A model generated the notes under the pieces. That model was not told where the DNA came from. It searched no databases and was given only the letters and a program-made list of their open reading frames with translations. From contig NC_022657.1 of assembly GCF_000494755.1 (NCBI RefSeq), positions 2,518,001 to 2,582,000 on the forward strand: a DNA stretch of 64,000 nucleotides, given 5' to 3'. Origin of the DNA: Amorphoplanes friuliensis DSM 7358 (GTDB lineage Bacteria > Actinomycetota > Actinomycetes > Mycobacteriales > Micromonosporaceae). The translations under genes were made by a program, and so were the position numbers. This document shows positions 16,714 through 24,681 of this stretch, in pieces. Position 1 is the stretch's first letter. Each line of letters opens with the position of its first letter.

Positions 16714-17724
16714 ATGCTTCGACTACAACGGGTCGAACCGACGCCCGCGCTCTGGGCCGACCGCGCGAGCTACGAGGATCGGCTGATCTTCCACACCGAG
16801 CCGTGGCTGCGGTTCGTGGCGCAGGCACAACGGGCCGAGCCTGTCCTGGCCACGATCTCCGACGGCTCCCGCACCGTCGGCCACTTCACCGGCCTGCTCA
16901 CCAAGCGGTACGGCCTGCGCATCCTGGGCAGCCCGATGGCCGGCTGGACCACGTCCTACCTGGGCTTCAACCTGGATCCGGCGGTGCCGCGCCGCGAAGC
17001 GCTGCAGGCGCTGATGCCGTTCGCCTTCGACGATCTGGGCGCCGCGCATCTGGAGATCCGCGACCGCGGCCTGGCCGAGACCGACCTCGAGGGCCTCGGT
17101 CTGCGCTGGGCCGCCGCCCCGACCGCGGTGATCGACCTGAGCCCGAGCGAGGACGCGCTGTTCGCCGCGATGGCCAGCGCCTGCCGCCGTAATATCCGTA
17201 AGGCCGACAAATCCGGTGTTGTCATCGAAGAGGTTCCCGGCGACGACCCCACATTTGCCGACGATTTCTACAGTCAGCTTCGCGACGTATTCGCCAAACA
17301 AAATCTGGTCCCGACCTATTCGATCGAGCGTGTCCGCACATTGATCAGAAGTCTGGGCCCGGCGGGCAGCATCCTGCTGCTGCGCGCCCGCGACGCCGAC
17401 GGCCGCTGCATCGCCACGGCGATCATGCCCTGGTACCACCGCACGATGTACTTCTGGGGCGGCGCCAGCTACCGCGAGCACCAGCAGGTGCGCCCCAACG
17501 AAGCCCTGATCTGGTACGCCCTGCGCTGGGCCCGCGAACGCGGAGTCACCGAGTTCGACTTCGTCGGCGGCAACTCCTACAAGGCGAAGTACGGTACGAC
17601 CGACGTTCCGGTGCCCTGGGCCCGGCGCTCGCGCTCGCCGCTGGTGGCCGGTCTGCGCGACGCCGCCAAGGAGGGATTTGCCCTCAAGCAGCGGGCGGTG
17701 GCCCGGCTGGCCCGGGCCCGGTGA
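16714..17724 (+). CDS. FemAB-type GNAT, second copy at polysaccharide locus
   Basis: A 336-residue tandem-GNAT protein. The first half has TVGHFTGLLTKRYGLRILGSPM. The core is ACRRNIRKADKSGVVIEEV, as in FemAB proteins (R/K-rich helix for the acceptor). The second half has IATAIMPWYHRTMYFWGGAS, NEALIWYALRWARERGVTEF and the C-terminal FVGGNSYKAKYGT signature. It belongs to the class seen beside exopolysaccharide genes rather than to true peptidoglycan FemX. The ATG at 16714 follows GAGGGG. It is divergent from the operon and ends just upstream of tRNA-Gly. It resembles the protein at 7027 only in fold-level motifs. Confidence 0.83.
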   Translation: MLRLQRVEPTPALWADRASYEDRLIFHTEPWLRFVAQAQRAEPVLATISDGSRTVGHFTGLLTKRYGLRILGSPMAGWTTSYLGFNLDPAVPRREALQALMPFAFDDLGAAHLEIRDRGLAETDLEGLGLRWAAAPTAVIDLSPSEDALFAAMASACRRNIRKADKSGVVIEEVPGDDPTFADDFYSQLRDVFAKQNLVPTYSIERVRTLIRSLGPAGSILLLRARDADGRCIATAIMPWYHRTMYFWGGASYREHQQVRPNEALIWYALRWARERGVTEFDFVGGNSYKAKYGTTDVPVPWARRSRSPLVAGLRDAAKEGFALKQRAVARLARAR

Positions 17725-17767
17725 AACCGCTCTGGGATGTTCGCCTATAGTTTGTCCACAGCACCAC

Positions 17768-17843
17768 GCGGACGTAGCGCAGCTGGTAGCGCATCACCTT
17801 GCCAAGGTGAGGGTCGCGGGTTCGAATCCCGTCGTCCGCTCCA
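17768..17843 (+). tRNA. tRNA-Gly (GCC anticodon)
   Basis: A complete cloverleaf: acceptor stem GCGGACG/CGTCCGC, anticodon stem TCACC/GGTGA around TTGCCAA with the anticodon GCC at 17801-17803, T-loop GGTTCGAATCC, discriminator T and an encoded CCA at 17841-17843. A TATAGT box at 17746-17751 is a plausible -10. The -35 region (around 17723) is weak. No duplicated 3' end or integrase is seen within the window. Confidence 0.97.
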
Positions 17844-17861
17844 CTTTTTCATCTTTGTCAC

Positions 17862-18509
17862 TCAGGCCGGCTGGTCATCGTCGTCGACGACCCTGGCGCC
17901 CAGAACCGTTGCCAGTGCAGCCATCCGGTCCACCGTGGGCGCATCGGCGCGCCTGACCTCGATCAGGTCCTCGTCGAAGAAGAACGGTATCGGCTCCCCG
18001 GACGGGTGACCCGTCCAGCAGGGAATCGGCGGGCAGGCGATCCGCCGCACACCGGAGGGCAGCATGGCCACGATGGTGGTCATCATCGCGAAGTCGCTCT
18101 GCCCGGCCGCCAGCGCCGCCCACTCGTCCGGGTGAATCGGCGCCTTGTAGTTCAGGCCCGCGGCCGAGGTTCCCCGGGTGAGGTAGCGGCTGTTCCAGGC
18201 CGGCGCCTGCGGGCGGCTGACGATCTGCTCGCCGTCCCACTCGTAGAGCTCGCCGTCATCGCCGATCACCCACGCATCGAGTCGTGCGGCCAGCTCGATC
18301 ATCCGGCGCAGCAGGCCGTCGCTCGGACGATTGGCCGACAGCGCGCCATCGCGGAACCAGAGATTCTCCGAACCCCAGCCGATGGATCGGTGATCGATGA
18401 CCAGGTCGGCCTCACCGTTCACCAGCTCGTCCACCTCGGAGCGCAGAATCGGGTACCACCCACCCTCGCCTGCCACCAGCGCCCGGGTGACATTCACCTC
18501 GTATCCCAT
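17862..18509 (-). CDS. Hypothetical protein, 215 aa
   Basis: I do not recognise the family. It is a soluble acidic protein beginning MGYEVNVTRALVAGEGGWYP. It has an internal RPSDGLLRRMIELAARLDAWVIGDDGELYEW region resembling small SMI1/immunity-like or DUF helper proteins, then RIACPPIPCWTGHPSGEPIPFFF and a LIEVRRADAPTVDRMAALA helix. It has no signal peptide or membrane helix. It is 6 bases downstream of the DUF3592 gene on the same strand, so probably co-transcribed. The polymorphic-toxin-immunity resemblance is only an impression. Confidence 0.7.
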   Translation of the reverse strand: MGYEVNVTRALVAGEGGWYPILRSEVDELVNGEADLVIDHRSIGWGSENLWFRDGALSANRPSDGLLRRMIELAARLDAWVIGDDGELYEWDGEQIVSRPQAPAWNSRYLTRGTSAAGLNYKAPIHPDEWAALAAGQSDFAMMTTIVAMLPSGVRRIACPPIPCWTGHPSGEPIPFFFDEDLIEVRRADAPTVDRMAALATVLGARVVDDDDQPA

Positions 18510-18515
18510 CGCTGA

Positions 18516-18914
18516 TCAGTCGCCTTTCAGAGCCAGGGAGACGCCGGCGGCGGGGAAGCCCAGACCGATGACGAGGTACAGCACGGCGCTGCGGACGTTC
18601 TCCCGGCCCTCGTCGAGGGAAGCGCCGGCCGGATCGCCCGGCAGGTACCGCACGGCCACCGTCTCGCCGACCTCGATCGCCGGGCGTGATGAGGCGAACG
18701 AACTGGTCAGCTGGTGCGTGGCACCCCGATCGTCGGTGTAGGACACAACCACCGAACGGGTTCCGGGGGAGCGGCGTTCATGGTGGGTCACCGTCCCGAC
18801 GACCTGGTGCCCCTCGCGGCGCAGCTTGCGCAGGTGCCGCAGCTCACGCACACCGCGATAGAGCACAAACCCACCCAGGAGCACGAGGAACGCCGCCAGC
18901 ACCATGCCGGTCAT
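18516..18914 (-). CDS. DUF3592-type small membrane protein
   Basis: 132 residues with one hydrophobic helix at each end (residues about 3-20 and 108-128). Between them is a beta-rich extracytoplasmic or cytosolic segment GTVTHHERRSPGTRSVVVSYTDDRGATHQL...VGETVAVRYLPGDPAGA. The G-V-V...YxDxxG...GxxVxVxYxPxDP pattern is the DUF3592 signature. The role is unknown. It is followed after 1-2 codons by the 215-residue unknown gene, with which it likely forms an operon. Confidence 0.82.
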   Translation of the reverse strand: MTGMVLAAFLVLLGGFVLYRGVRELRHLRKLRREGHQVVGTVTHHERRSPGTRSVVVSYTDDRGATHQLTSSFASSRPAIEVGETVAVRYLPGDPAGASLDEGRENVRSAVLYLVIGLGFPAAGVSLALKGD

Positions 18915-18941
18915 CCTGGAGCACCGGCGCGCCGGAGTCGA

Positions 18942-19340
18942 TCACGCGAGCGGGTCGATTCTCCCGGCCGGGTCCCACTTCGGACCGCGAGCCAGCCGCA
19001 CGGGCCCGGCCGCGGTGGTGATGTCGACATCCTCACCGCGCTGCCGTACAACGATGGTCCCGTCACGCGCCAGCCCGGCGGCCACCTCCCGCGCCACGTC
19101 CATCAGCTCACGCCACGACTCACCCCCGACCACCCGGGCCGCATCACTCGGGCAGATGGTGGACTCGGGCCGCCGGTGCCACAGCAGCGCGCGCACGGTC
19201 GCCGCCAACCGTGCCCGGTCGCCGGCTTTGCTGTCTTCCCCCAGCGCCACCCTGGCATCCTGCAACCGGGCAGGGGTTGCAGCCGTTTCCCGCTCGCTCA
19301 TCAATTCCCGGCGCAGAGCCTCGGGGATGGCCTCTTCCAT
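18942..19340 (-). CDS. DUF3253 winged-helix-like protein
   Basis: 132 residues. The C-terminal 80 match the small DUF3253 domain. They comprise an AATVRALLWHRRPESTICPSDAARVVGG helix-turn-helix-like stretch, SWRELMDVAREVAAGLARDG, then a strand pair TIVVRQRGEDVDITTAAGPVRLARG. These proteins are typically small, cytosolic and of unknown function. The start ATG at 19340 gives MEEAIPEALRRELMSERE; the frame is open further upstream without family features. It is a stand-alone gene on the minus strand. Confidence 0.8.
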   Translation of the reverse strand: MEEAIPEALRRELMSERETAATPARLQDARVALGEDSKAGDRARLAATVRALLWHRRPESTICPSDAARVVGGESWRELMDVAREVAAGLARDGTIVVRQRGEDVDITTAAGPVRLARGPKWDPAGRIDPLA

Positions 19341-19398
19341 GAAGCCATTGTTCCCGCCCCGGTGATTCCTGCGAGCTGGTTTCGGCCGCGCGCCGCGC

Positions 19399-20013
19399 TC
19401 AGGCCCAGCGCGGGAGGCCGGCACGCTGCTTCGGGTCGTCCGGCTCGCTGAACCGCAGATGGTTGCCGAACGGATCGGCGATGGTGAGCACACGGCCGTC
19501 CCACTGCGCCTTCTCGACCTCCGGCGTCCATACGGCCGGCCCCCACACCGGCACCTCGGTACGCCGATGGTTCAACCGCTCGCGCAACTGGTCGATGCCG
19601 TCCATCCAGATGAAGACGGTGGCGCCCTGCGAGGCGCTGTACGCCGCTTCGGCGAGGTGGAAGGTCGTCGCCGCGTACGAGATCTGGCCGTAGTACGCGG
19701 TACCGGGGCCGCCGCTGGGGCCGCCGAAGTCGAGCGTGAAACCGAGGAAATCGACGTAGAACTGCAGTGCCGGATCAACCGCGAAGATCCGTAGCACCGG
19801 AATCGTGCCGATGCGGGCACCCCACGGAAGCGCGGGTTCGGCCGACTGGTGAGAAGCCAGGATGTTCCAGTTGTCGACGCCGTGCTGCCGGGCGACGATC
19901 TCCAGGCAATCGCTGTGCGTGGCATCGACCTCGAACCGGCTGCGCAGCTCACCGCGCAGGGCCTTGGCCATGTTCTTCGGATCGGGTACGGACCGGACCA
20001 TGAGAATCTCCAT
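19399..20013 (-). CDS. Glyoxalase-superfamily (VOC) protein with N-terminal helical domain
   Basis: 204 residues. Residues 1-60 form a helical head (SVPDPKNMAKALRGELRSRF, then CLEIVARQHGVDNWNILAS) as in the glyoxalase-superfamily proteins with that extension. Residues 65-200 are a VOC fold with paired beta-alpha-beta-beta-beta units (IPVLRIFAVDPALQFYVDFLGF, TVFIWMDGIDQLRERL, LTIADPFGNHLRFSEP). Relatives are annotated as bleomycin-resistance-like or dioxygenase-like, but metal residues are not obvious. Upstream there are 176 bases (20014-20189) in which I see no gene. Confidence 0.85.
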   Translation of the reverse strand: MEILMVRSVPDPKNMAKALRGELRSRFEVDATHSDCLEIVARQHGVDNWNILASHQSAEPALPWGARIGTIPVLRIFAVDPALQFYVDFLGFTLDFGGPSGGPGTAYYGQISYAATTFHLAEAAYSASQGATVFIWMDGIDQLRERLNHRRTEVPVWGPAVWTPEVEKAQWDGRVLTIADPFGNHLRFSEPDDPKQRAGLPRWA

Positions 20014-20189
20014 ACCGGCGGACCATGGATCAGCGCTTGCGTTACTGACTGGGTCGCCGTCGAGAGTCTCCGGTGCGACAGTCGGTGATCGTGCGATGCG
20101 TTCACCAAACCCAGCGGGCGCAAGCGGCCGGCCGCATCAAGCCGGCGTCAGTATAGCGCTTCCGGGGGAACGCCCGAGGCCCGTCCGGA

Positions 20190-20546
20190 TCAGTTCAGGC
20201 AAAGGCAGAAGGGGTGGCCGGCAGGGTCCAGGAAGATCCGGAAAGAGGTGTCAGGCTGATCCGGATGCCGGGTCGCACCGAGGTCGACCGCGGCCGCCTC
20301 GGCCGCGTCGAGATCGTCGACGAGCATGTCGAGGTGCATCTGCTGAGGCCGCTCCTGGCTCGGCCACGTCGGCGGCGCGTAGTCGGCCACCCGGTGGAAG
20401 GAGATGCACCGGCCGTCCCCGTCGCACACCGAGGCCCGCTCGGCCGAGACGTCGACCTCCCAATCCAGCAATGCGCCGTAGAACCGGGCCAGGGCACCGG
20501 GATCGGGACAGTCGATGGCGACAAGGGGCGAGCGGGCGATGGCCAT
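20190..20546 (-). CDS. VOC-family protein (glyoxalase/bleomycin-resistance fold)
   Basis: 118 residues, one VOC domain. It reads SPLVAIDCPDPGALARFYGALLDWEV, then CISFHRVADYAPPTWPSQERPQQMHLDMLV and FRIFLDPAGHPFCLCLN. HLD and the C-terminal strand give the usual metal-ligand positions. This is the common actinobacterial type, of unknown substrate. The start is taken at the ATG at 20546 because MAIARSPLVAID is the family N-terminus; a GTG at 20576 would add ten residues. It is followed downstream by the other VOC gene at 176 bases. Confidence 0.85.
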   Translation of the reverse strand: MAIARSPLVAIDCPDPGALARFYGALLDWEVDVSAERASVCDGDGRCISFHRVADYAPPTWPSQERPQQMHLDMLVDDLDAAEAAAVDLGATRHPDQPDTSFRIFLDPAGHPFCLCLN

Positions 20547-20589
20547 GACACCAATGATATTGACGAGCGTCGTCACCCGTGTCGGAGTG

Positions 20590-21126
20590 TCAGAACCGTT
20601 TGGTGAGGAAGAGAGTGGTCCCGCGGACCGGGTCCTTCTCCTGGCGCTCGGTCTCGGTGAATCCGATCTTGGCGAGCACGCGGAGTGATGCGGTGTTCCA
20701 GTCCCAGACCGTGGACCACAGACGTTCGTATCCGGACGATCTCGCCCAGTCCAGGACCGCCGACGAGGCCTCGGTCGCGTATCCCTGACGCCAGACTCGT
20801 TGGAGCAGTTCGAACGCCAGCTCCGGTTCGCCGTGCGATCCTCGTCCGTCGATCAGCCCGCAGTAGCCGATGACCTCACCATCGGCCTTGCGCTCGGCGG
20901 CCAGCAAACCGAGTGACGAAGATGGTGGGTTGGCGCGGATGTAGTCCTCGAGCTCCGCGACCGTGGGGTGTCCCTCCGCGTCGATCCGGCGGTGCGGCGG
21001 CACTCGTGGGTCACGTTCGGTCCACAGCTCACGCTGAACGACGGCCTCGGCCACCCGCCACGGTCTGAGCAGCAGGCGATCCGTCTCGAGGACGACATCC
21101 CGGCCCGGACTCGCAGCAGCTGTCAC
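20590..21126 (-). CDS. GNAT-family acetyltransferase (RimJ/RimL type)
   Basis: 178 residues. ETDRLLLRPW at 14-23 is the RimJ/RimL-like N-terminus. LLAAERKADGEVIGYCGLI leads to ELAFELLQRVWRQGYATEAS, whose QRVWRQGYA contains the acetyl-CoA loop, followed by WNTASLRVLAKIGFTETERQ. It probably N-acetylates a small molecule or protein terminus. It starts with GTG, and the next gene upstream begins 30 bases away on the same strand. No regulator is associated. Confidence 0.9.
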   Translation of the reverse strand: MTAAASPGRDVVLETDRLLLRPWRVAEAVVQRELWTERDPRVPPHRRIDAEGHPTVAELEDYIRANPPSSSLGLLAAERKADGEVIGYCGLIDGRGSHGEPELAFELLQRVWRQGYATEASSAVLDWARSSGYERLWSTVWDWNTASLRVLAKIGFTETERQEKDPVRGTTLFLTKRF

Positions 21127-21155
21127 GACGCCAACTCTGGCACGCCGGCGGGGAT

Positions 21156-21713
21156 TCAGTGCGCGCGGCGGTAGTGCATGGCGACCGCACCGTTGCGCAT
21201 CGGCTCGGACGAGAGCAACTCGAGTTTGCGGGTGGCGGGCAGCCCGCTCTCGTACAGCGTCGGGCCGTGGCCGACGATCCGGGGCTGGACGAGGAGCTTG
21301 TACTCGTCGATGAGGTCGAGGCGGTCGAGCTCGGCCGCGAGCTTGCCGCTTCCCAGCAAGACCCCGGCCGGGGTCTCGTCTTTGAGCTTCTGCACGCTCT
21401 CCCGCAGATCACCGGAGATGTGGTGGCTGTTGGGCCAGGAGAAGTCCTTGCGCGTCGACGACACCACGTACTTGGGTTTGGCGTCCAGCTTGACCGCCCA
21501 CTCGTGGAGTGTCGGCGGTGCCTCCACGTCGCCGCGGGCGACGGCAGGCCAGTAGCCCTCCATCATCTCGTAGGTGATCCGACCCCACAGCATGGCGCCG
21601 CTCTCGTCCATGAGACGGGTGAAGTAGGGGTGCGTCTCGTCGTCGGCGATCCCCTCCTGGTGGTCGACACAACCGTCCAGGGTGACGTTGATGCTGAAGA
21701 TGAGCGCTCCCAT
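21156..21713 (-). CDS. RibD C-terminal/dihydrofolate-reductase-like protein
   Basis: 185 residues, DHFR-fold reductase of the RibD-C family. The N-terminus is MGALIFSINVTLDGCVDH, ILWGRITYEMMEGYW-like ligand loop residues follow near 43-57, and a central PKYVVSSTRKDFSW segment precedes GVLLGSGKLAAELDRLDLIDEY, then PRIVGHG. Most actinobacterial members are NADPH-binding reductases of unknown substrate. The ATG at 21713 is close to the edge of the tract before the secreted repeat-protein gene, divergently placed. Confidence 0.9.
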   Translation of the reverse strand: MGALIFSINVTLDGCVDHQEGIADDETHPYFTRLMDESGAMLWGRITYEMMEGYWPAVARGDVEAPPTLHEWAVKLDAKPKYVVSSTRKDFSWPNSHHISGDLRESVQKLKDETPAGVLLGSGKLAAELDRLDLIDEYKLLVQPRIVGHGPTLYESGLPATRKLELLSSEPMRNGAVAMHYRRAH

Positions 21714-21827
21714 GGCCGGGGAGTCTAGGCGACCACGGCCGTCCCGGGGTGCAGGTAACCGCGGGCCGTGCCGGTCGTTGACTCACGAGGCGAAGGGCGA
21801 GTCTTCGCCGTCACAGGACGGATCATC

Positions 21828-22418
21828 GTGAAAATCTCCGTGCGGCCGCTGGCCGCGACCCTCATCGTTCTTGCTGTGCTGGTGGCCAATGCGGTCGACG
21901 GCGACCCGGCTTCCGCCGCGCCCAGGAACACGATTGCGGGGTCCGGGACCTATCTGGTGGGCCGGGACTTCAACGCCGGGATCTACCGGTCGACCGGCAA
22001 CACCTCCTGTTACTGGCAGCGGGCGAAGAACGCCGGTGGGTCGTTGAGCAGCATCATCGCCAACGACATCGGCGACGGTCAGCGGCTGGTGACGGTGCGG
22101 GCCACCGACAAGGTGTTCAAGACCAGCCGGTGCCGCACCTGGGTCCGGGTGCTCACCCCGGCGCTGAAGACCAAGTCGCGCAAGACCACGATTCCCGGCA
22201 ACGGGGCGTACCTGGTCGGCTCGGATTTCCTGCCCGGCACGTACCGCTCCAGCGGTAACACCCAGTCGTGTTACTGGGAGCGGGCCCGGTCGGCCGACGG
22301 CACCTCGGCCGGCATCATCGCCAACGAGATCTCCACCGGTCAGCTGATCGCCGAGATCAGCGCCACGGACGCGGTGTTCAAGACCAGCCGGTGTGCCACC
22401 TGGCGCCGGGTCGGCTGA
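21828..22418 (+). CDS. Secreted protein made of two tandem ~70-residue repeats
   Basis: 196 residues if translation starts at the GTG at 21828 (AGGA upstream). A Sec signal peptide occupies 1-31 (ISVRPLAATLIVLAVLVANAV ending in ASA). The rest is two copies, about 35-108 and 120-195, of a module with consensus GxGxYLVGxDFxxGxYRSxGN, then SCYWxRA, IIANxI and ATDxVFKTSRCxTW. Each module has one cysteine pair (61/102 and 148/189). I know no enzyme with this pattern; similar single modules occur in secreted actinobacterial proteins of unknown role. It is probably extracytoplasmic and disulfide-stabilised. It is convergent with the PAP2 gene, 1 base apart. Confidence 0.82.
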   Translation: MKISVRPLAATLIVLAVLVANAVDGDPASAAPRNTIAGSGTYLVGRDFNAGIYRSTGNTSCYWQRAKNAGGSLSSIIANDIGDGQRLVTVRATDKVFKTSRCRTWVRVLTPALKTKSRKTTIPGNGAYLVGSDFLPGTYRSSGNTQSCYWERARSADGTSAGIIANEISTGQLIAEISATDAVFKTSRCATWRRVG

Positions 22419-22419
22419 C

Positions 22420-23106
22420 TCAGCGCGCCCGGGGTTCGGCCAGGTCCGGTTCGAGGCCTTCCTCGACGATCGGCTCCGGGCGCAGGCGCGGGAAGGCGGC
22501 CGCGGTGATCGCCACGACGGCGATGCCGAGCAGCCACCCGGCCACGACGTCGCTGGTCCAGTGGACGCCGATGACGATGCGGGTCAGGCCGGTCACCACG
22601 GTCACCACGGCGGCGGCGGTCCACAGCAGCAGCCGTTTTCCGTCGCGGGCCAGCGGCAGCAGGACCAGCACGAAGACGCCCGCGGTCAGGGCGGCGTTCA
22701 GGGCGTGTCCGGAGGGGAACGAGAAGCCGGCCGCGCGGGCCACCGGGTCGAGCAGGTCCGGGCGGTGGCGGCCGATGAGCAGCTTGAGCAGGATGCCGAG
22801 CAGCCCGCCGACGGTCATCGTGGTGACCACCCACAGGGCGAGCCGGCGGGCGTGCCGGCGGTAGAGCCAGACGGCCAGGATCAGCGCCGCCACCCGCAGC
22901 GGGTTCGGCGAGAAGATCGCCGACCACCACAGGTTCGCCTCGGTCAGGTGCGGGTGGGTCAGCGCCCAGTCGTGCAGGTTGCTGGTCACCGTGGCGTCGA
23001 GGGTGTGCAGCGGTGACCAGTCACCGGTCACCAGCACAGCGAGCAGCGCGAACGGCACCAGCACCATCAGTGCCAGCGCTGCGGAGACCGTCGTGAGCCG
23101 CTTCAT
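22420..23106 (-). CDS. PAP2-family membrane phosphatase
   Basis: 228 residues with about six membrane helices. The three PAP2 phosphatase motifs are present: KLLIGRHRP (K...RP), PSGH in FSFPSGHALN, and LTRIVIGVHWTSD (R...H...D). It likely dephosphorylates a lipid pyrophosphate such as undecaprenyl-PP or phosphatidate on the outer membrane face. The start ATG at 23106 follows AGGAGG. It is divergent from the GH79-like gene. Confidence 0.93.
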   Translation of the reverse strand: MKRLTTVSAALALMVLVPFALLAVLVTGDWSPLHTLDATVTSNLHDWALTHPHLTEANLWWSAIFSPNPLRVAALILAVWLYRRHARRLALWVVTTMTVGGLLGILLKLLIGRHRPDLLDPVARAAGFSFPSGHALNAALTAGVFVLVLLPLARDGKRLLLWTAAAVVTVVTGLTRIVIGVHWTSDVVAGWLLGIAVVAITAAAFPRLRPEPIVEEGLEPDLAEPRAR

Positions 23107-23142
23107 CGTGTCCTCCTACCCCATAATCCTCGCCTTGAACCC

Positions 23143-23158
23143 GTCCACATATATGGAC
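23143..23158. promoter_or_regulatory. Inverted repeat upstream of the GH79/BNR operon
   Basis: GTCCACATATATGGAC has GTCCA/TGGAC arms around an AT-rich core, in the 132-base gap between the PAP2 and GH79-like genes. Thirteen bases downstream begins a second small dyad, AACACGGTGTT. Either could be an operator for the carbohydrate genes. No adjacent regulator is present. Confidence 0.35.
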
Positions 23159-23238
23159 GCGTTTCCTATACGTGAACACGGTGTTATGCTCCGCCGCCAT
23201 AGGCATCGAGCCACGACGATTGCCCGAGGAGTATCACC

Positions 23239-24681
23239 GTGCCTCTCACCTCCGTGGCCTGGCTGGCGACCGCCGCCCTGGCCCTGTCACCCACGCCCAC
23301 CGCTGTAACCCCCGATCCGGTCACCATCACGATCGACGCCGCCCAGTCCGGCGGTCGTCTGCCCGCCGACTTCGTCGGCCTGTCCTTCGAGATGCGCGAG
23401 CTGGGCATCGGCAACCTCGACCCCGCGAAGGGCAACACGGCGGCGCTGATGCGCACGCTGGGCCCGAGCAACCTGCGCATCGCCGGCAACACCCTCGACC
23501 GCGACACCCTCTGGGTGCCCGAGGGTCAGCAACCACCGGACCCGCTGCCCGAGTGGGTTCAGGACGTCGTCACCCCGGCCGACATCCGCCGGCTCGACGG
23601 ACTGCTCAGGAAGACCGGCTGGAAGAGCGAGGTCGGCATCAACCTGGGCCGCTGGGATCCCGCGCTCGGCGCCGACCAGGCCCGGGAGATGACCGAGATC
23701 CTCGGCCGGCGCCTGGTCGCGATCGAGTGTGGCAACGAGCCGGACCAGTGGGCGGGCAAGGCCCTGCGGCCCGCCGGGTACGCCTACGCCGACTACCACC
23801 GCGACTGGCTGGCCTGCGCCGACGCGGTCGGCCACGACCGGATCGCCGGGCCCGACACGGCCGGCACCTCGTCGGACTGGGCGGCCTCGCTGGCCCGCGA
23901 CGAGCACGACCGGATGGCGATGCTGACCGTGCACCAGTACAGCGCCGGTCCGGACGCCACGATCGCCGGCCTGATGGCGCCGCAGACGGTCACCCGGCAG
24001 CTCAACTCGGTGGCCAAGAACCTCGACGCCGCCAACGCCGCCGGCCTGCCGATGCGCATCGACGAGGCCAACTCGGCCTACAGCGGTGGCGTCGACGGCG
24101 TCAGCAACAAGTACGCCTCCGCGCTCTGGGGGCTCGACTACAGCCTGTCGATGGCGCAGGCCGGGCTGGCCGGGGTCAACATCCACGGTGGTCTCGGCGT
24201 CTGCAACGAGCCGATCTGGAACGGCAAGTGGCAGCGGTACACGCCGTTCTGCGCGGCGGACAAGGCTGACGAGGCGGCGCAGATCTACCGCGCCATGCCG
24301 ATCTACTACGGACTCTGGCTGGCCCGGCAGGTCGGTCCCGGCCGGTTCCTGCCCGTCACGGTCACCACCGATCGCAACATCACCGCGTACGCGGTCAGGG
24401 GTGACGACTGCAAGCTGCGCATCGCCGTGCTGCAGAAGGACGACACGTCCGCGGCGCCCGTGCGGGTGAACGTGGCCGTCGGCGGGCACGACCGGCGCGC
24501 GAAGGTGCTGCGGTTGACCGGCGAGAGCCTGGGTGCCGAGCCGACCTTCGTGCAGGGTGCGACCGTCGACCGGTCCGGGCGCCTGCATCCGGGACGGCCC
24601 GATCCGGTACGCGTCAGCAGCGGCACCGTCACGCTGGACCTCGCCGCGGGTAGCGCCGCCGTCGTCACCCTCGACCGATGA
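23239..24681 (+). CDS. Exported GH79-like glycoside hydrolase (beta-glucuronidase/heparanase type)
   Basis: 480 residues: signal peptide 1-20, a (beta/alpha)8 catalytic domain to about 380, and a beta-sandwich C-terminal domain. The catalytic pair is readable. The acid/base E167 is in IECGNEPDQ (the conserved NEP of clan A) and the nucleophile E276 is in MRIDEANSAY. This is the pattern of GH79 beta-glucuronidases/heparanases. The GTG start at 23239 has GAGGAG upstream. Its stop overlaps the start of the BNR-repeat gene (ATGA), so the two are translationally coupled. It probably trims a uronic-acid-containing glycan outside the cell. Substrate assignment is inference. Confidence 0.87.
   Translation: MPLTSVAWLATAALALSPTPTAVTPDPVTITIDAAQSGGRLPADFVGLSFEMRELGIGNLDPAKGNTAALMRTLGPSNLRIAGNTLDRDTLWVPEGQQPPDPLPEWVQDVVTPADIRRLDGLLRKTGWKSEVGINLGRWDPALGADQAREMTEILGRRLVAIECGNEPDQWAGKALRPAGYAYADYHRDWLACADAVGHDRIAGPDTAGTSSDWAASLARDEHDRMAMLTVHQYSAGPDATIAGLMAPQTVTRQLNSVAKNLDAANAAGLPMRIDEANSAYSGGVDGVSNKYASALWGLDYSLSMAQAGLAGVNIHGGLGVCNEPIWNGKWQRYTPFCAADKADEAAQIYRAMPIYYGLWLARQVGPGRFLPVTVTTDRNITAYAVRGDDCKLRIAVLQKDDTSAAPVRVNVAVGGHDRRAKVLRLTGESLGAEPTFVQGATVDRSGRLHPGRPDPVRVSSGTVTLDLAAGSAAVVTLDR

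Noticed and set aside
17768..17843. tRNA-Gly as an integrated-element attachment site
   Set aside because: No integrase, no repeated tRNA 3' end and no mobile-element genes were found in the following 20 kb.
20014..20189. Hidden gene in the 176-base gap between the two VOC genes
   Set aside because: No reading frame with a ribosome site and no strong hairpin or repeat was found.
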